From the NCBI GenBank assembly GCA_003518885.1, contig DOXU01000092.1:1-7385 (forward strand): 7,385 nt of DNA, read 5' to 3'. This DNA is from Oscillospiraceae bacterium. Its GTDB lineage: Bacteria; Bacillota; Clostridia; Oscillospirales; Ethanoligenentaceae. Made by a program: the position numbers and the translations under genes. Of this stretch, positions 5,957-7,385 are shown in pieces. How positions within the stretch are numbered: position 1 is the first letter of the stretch; each line of letters starts with the position of its first letter. The notes beneath the pieces were generated by a model. It was given only the letters and a program-made list of their open reading frames with translations, was not told where the DNA came from and ran no database searches.

Positions 5957-5986
5957 AAAAGGACACACCAAATGGCATGTCCCTTT
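5957..5986 (-). terminator. intrinsic terminator after the DUF378 gene
   Basis: On the minus strand the RNA GGACATGCC-AUUU-GGUGUGUCC forms a stem closed by two internal G-U pairs and flanked by A and U runs, followed by UUUUU. On the plus strand the same positions would be A-C mismatches, so it acts mainly leftward. It lies about 40 bp after the DUF378 stop and separates that gene from the regulator promoter. Confidence 0.8.
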
Positions 5987-6025
5987 CATTTTTTCTTGTC
6001 ACCTTTTAGCATGTAGCTGTTCAAT

Positions 6026-6244
6026 TTAGGCTGGGCGACGCTCTTCGTGTACAATCTCACGGTCACGGAACAGCAGAGAAATACACCAGATACCTGCAAT
6101 GGCAATGATGGTGAAAAGCACACGACTGGCAGCAGACTGGGATCCACCAAATGCCCAGGAAACAAAATCGAGATTAAAAATCCCCACACTGCCCCAATCT
6201 AATGCGCCAATAATAACCAAAATTAAAGCAATCCGATCCAACAT
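6026..6244 (-). CDS. DUF378 family small membrane protein
   Basis: A 72-residue protein with two predicted membrane helices (about 4-22 and 42-59) and a charged C-terminal tail (DREIVHEERR, 61-70), so it is an integral membrane protein. The stretch IGALDWGSVGIFNLDFV (12-28) matches the conserved Gly/Asn/Trp pattern of DUF378 (B. subtilis YuzA-like). The family has no established function. The ATG at 6244 follows AAGGAG with a rather long 10-nt gap. It is 116 bp after mscL on the same strand, with no strong terminator or promoter seen between them, so it may be the last gene of a pyridoxamine kinase-mscL-DUF378 transcript that ends at the terminator near 5957. The length is normal for the family. 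Confidence 0.88.
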   Translation of the reverse strand: MLDRIALILVIIGALDWGSVGIFNLDFVSWAFGGSQSAASRVLFTIIAIAGIWCISLLFRDREIVHEERRPA

Positions 6245-6360
6245 AGAAAATGCACTCCTTTTTATGCTTTGCCAACTTTACTGGTCGCTTTTAAGACGAG
6301 AAAAGTTTTTAAGCAAATTAAGATTTGTTTTTCATTCTATTATGGACAGGATTATGCCAA

Positions 6361-6834
6361 TTATGTATGACTCGGTTCTACGTCTTCTCCTGCTTTTTCT
6401 ATTTTTTCCGCTTCTTCCATTTCGGCTGGTACGCCATTCTGCGCTTTTAAAAGATCACGAATTTCTTGCAAAACAACCAAAGACGGATCGGCTGGTTTTG
6501 CTTCTTCTTTCGCCTCTTCCGCTTTATGAAAGCTGGTAGCAACCTTGATCATGACAAAAATAGAAAAGGCAATGATGACAAAATTGATGACGGCCTGCAA
6601 AAACACCCCATATGTTACGGTGATTTTGGCGCCCCCCAGGATTCCGGGGATGATTAACTTCAAATCCGTAATATTGACCCGGCCAAGCCAGATACTTAAA
6701 AACGGCATGATAATATCTTTGACCAATGAAGAAACAATGGTATTAAACGCACTACCAATAATGACACCAATGGCCAAATCAAAGGCGTTCCCTTTTATCG
6801 CAAACGCTTTAAATTCTTCAAAAAATTTTCTCAC
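6361..6834 (-). CDS. mscL: large-conductance mechanosensitive channel MscL
   Basis: MscL forms a homopentameric pore in the cytoplasmic membrane that opens under high membrane tension and releases solutes during sudden hypo-osmotic stress. The N-terminal amphipathic helix (MRKFFEEFKAFAIKGN) is followed by TM1 (about 17-45), with the Gly/Ala-rich pore-lining AIGVIIGSAF and the conserved DIIMP. A periplasmic loop (46-74) and TM2 (about 76-98) follow. The cytoplasmic bundle helix LQEIRDLLKAQ (122-132) is conserved. At 157 residues it is longer than the E. coli protein (136), with a Glu-rich linker (105-113) and an acidic tail (137-157). The start is GTG at 6834, with GGGG about 9 nt upstream; a nearby ATG is out of frame. 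It begins 17 bp after pyridoxamine kinase, so the two are probably cotranscribed. Confidence 0.96.
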   Translation of the reverse strand: MRKFFEEFKAFAIKGNAFDLAIGVIIGSAFNTIVSSLVKDIIMPFLSIWLGRVNITDLKLIIPGILGGAKITVTYGVFLQAVINFVIIAFSIFVMIKVATSFHKAEEAKEEAKPADPSLVVLQEIRDLLKAQNGVPAEMEEAEKIEKAGEDVEPSHT

Positions 6835-6851
6835 AGTTCATTTCCCCATTT

Positions 6852-7385
6852 TTATTTTGAGAGCAAACCTAAATTTCGCATGAAGTTAGGCAATTCTTCT
6901 TCAAAATCAACCCCAAAACGGACATCATCCCCTGCCGCATGGGTACGTTTGATACTGCCAACAGTAAAGTCCACCGCCAACTGTGTGGATTCTGCCAACG
7001 TTTTATTCCGCATGAGACCCGCCAGAAGTGCACTACCAAAAACATCACCGGTTCCATGGTAGTACCCCTCTATTTTCTGATTAAAGGCGTAAGAAACGGC
7101 GTCTGTCTGCTGATCATAACATGCCGCACCTAATTTGCCATCCCCAAAGTCCACGCCCGTAAGCACCACTTTAGGGGCACCCAGTTTGGCAAGCGCATGT
7201 AAGAGCTTTTCAATCTCCGCCTCTTTATAGGCAGCTGCGTGATAATGCTCACCCAGCAAAAGAGTTGCCTCCGTGATGTTCGGGACGATAATGCCCGCTT
7301 TAGCACAAAGCTTAGCCATGCCCTGTTGCAAATCTGGCGAATAAACAGAATAAAGTTCGCCCTTAACGCCCATAACCTGCACACC
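6852..7385 (-). CDS. pyridoxamine/pyridoxal kinase (5' end outside window)
   Basis: A ribokinase-superfamily vitamin B6 kinase that phosphorylates pyridoxal, pyridoxamine or pyridoxine in the salvage route to pyridoxal 5'-phosphate. The visible 177 residues are the C-terminal part of a protein usually around 280-290 residues long. Clear family blocks are the IIVPNITEATLLLGE segment (visible residues 32-46), VVLTGVDF (73-80), and EGYYHGTGDVFGSALL (106-121), with GTGD (111-114) supplying the catalytic Asp. The end, TVGSIKRT followed by DVRFGVDFEEELP, is typical of clostridial pyridoxamine kinases. One oddity is at the very edge: the segment aligned with the family's DPVMGD reads VQVMGV. The true start is outside the window. 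mscL follows 17 bp downstream. Confidence 0.93.
   Translation of the reverse strand, partial: GVQVMGVKGELYSVYSPDLQQGMAKLCAKAGIIVPNITEATLLLGEHYHAAAYKEAEIEKLLHALAKLGAPKVVLTGVDFGDGKLGAACYDQQTDAVSYAFNQKIEGYYHGTGDVFGSALLAGLMRNKTLAESTQLAVDFTVGSIKRTHAAGDDVRFGVDFEEELPNFMRNLGLLSK

Noticed and set aside
5790..6002. 70-residue minus-strand frame starting near 6002
   Set aside because: It starts at GTG without a ribosome site and its beginning is the intrinsic terminator of the DUF378 gene.
6245..6360. Promoter or terminator between mscL and the DUF378 gene
   Set aside because: The best box pair (TTGGCA and TAGAAT) is only 15 bp apart and the only hairpin is a 5-bp A/T-rich stem, so neither is convincing.
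6099..6539. 146-residue plus-strand frame across DUF378 and mscL
   Set aside because: It overlaps two recognised minus-strand genes and shows no recognisable domain.

Overview
The window looks like a piece of a chromosome from a Firmicutes, Clostridia-type anaerobe, probably near the Oscillospiraceae/Ruminococcaceae. This rests on protein character only: a TmcAL (YlbM-type) tRNA-modification enzyme, acetate kinase, an EFR1-type flavodoxin/ferredoxin protein, a clostridial-style pyridoxamine kinase, a DUF378 membrane protein, strong GGAGG ribosome sites and sigma-A-like promoters. No phage, transposon, CRISPR, rRNA or tRNA signal was seen.

Layout from left to right. (1) 1-477, minus: a NUDIX hydrolase cut by the left edge. 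It has its own promoter (525-552), which lies inside a possible 60-residue small ORF (482-664). (2) 786-2947, minus: a two-gene unit, tmcAL followed 17 bp later by a PfkB-family fructokinase. (3) 2948-3139: a compact divergent control region in which the best ackA promoter and the best tmcAL promoter overlap at their -10 boxes. (4) 3140-4348, plus: acetate kinase, closed by a strong bidirectional terminator (4368-4399). (5) 4400-4529: a spacer with an extended -10 promoter facing left, which could make a short RNA ending at that terminator. (6) 4530-5728, minus: a small ArsR-type regulator followed by an EFR1 flavodoxin/ferredoxin gene. Each is preceded by an inverted repeat with an 8-bp spacer, and the repeat before the regulator sits between perfect -35 and -10 boxes. 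(7) 6026-7385, minus: pyridoxamine kinase (cut by the right edge), mscL 17 bp downstream, and a DUF378 protein followed by a leftward terminator.

Most of the window is ordinary metabolic and housekeeping content. Acetate links two neighbours: AckA interconverts acetyl phosphate and acetate, while TmcAL consumes acetate and ATP to acetylate the elongator tRNA-Met wobble cytidine. The regulator/EFR1 pair looks like a self-contained, autoregulated redox module of unknown signal. The least explained items are the putative short RNA, the overlapping ackA/tmcAL promoters, the paired operator-like repeats and the altered motif at the edge of the pyridoxamine kinase.
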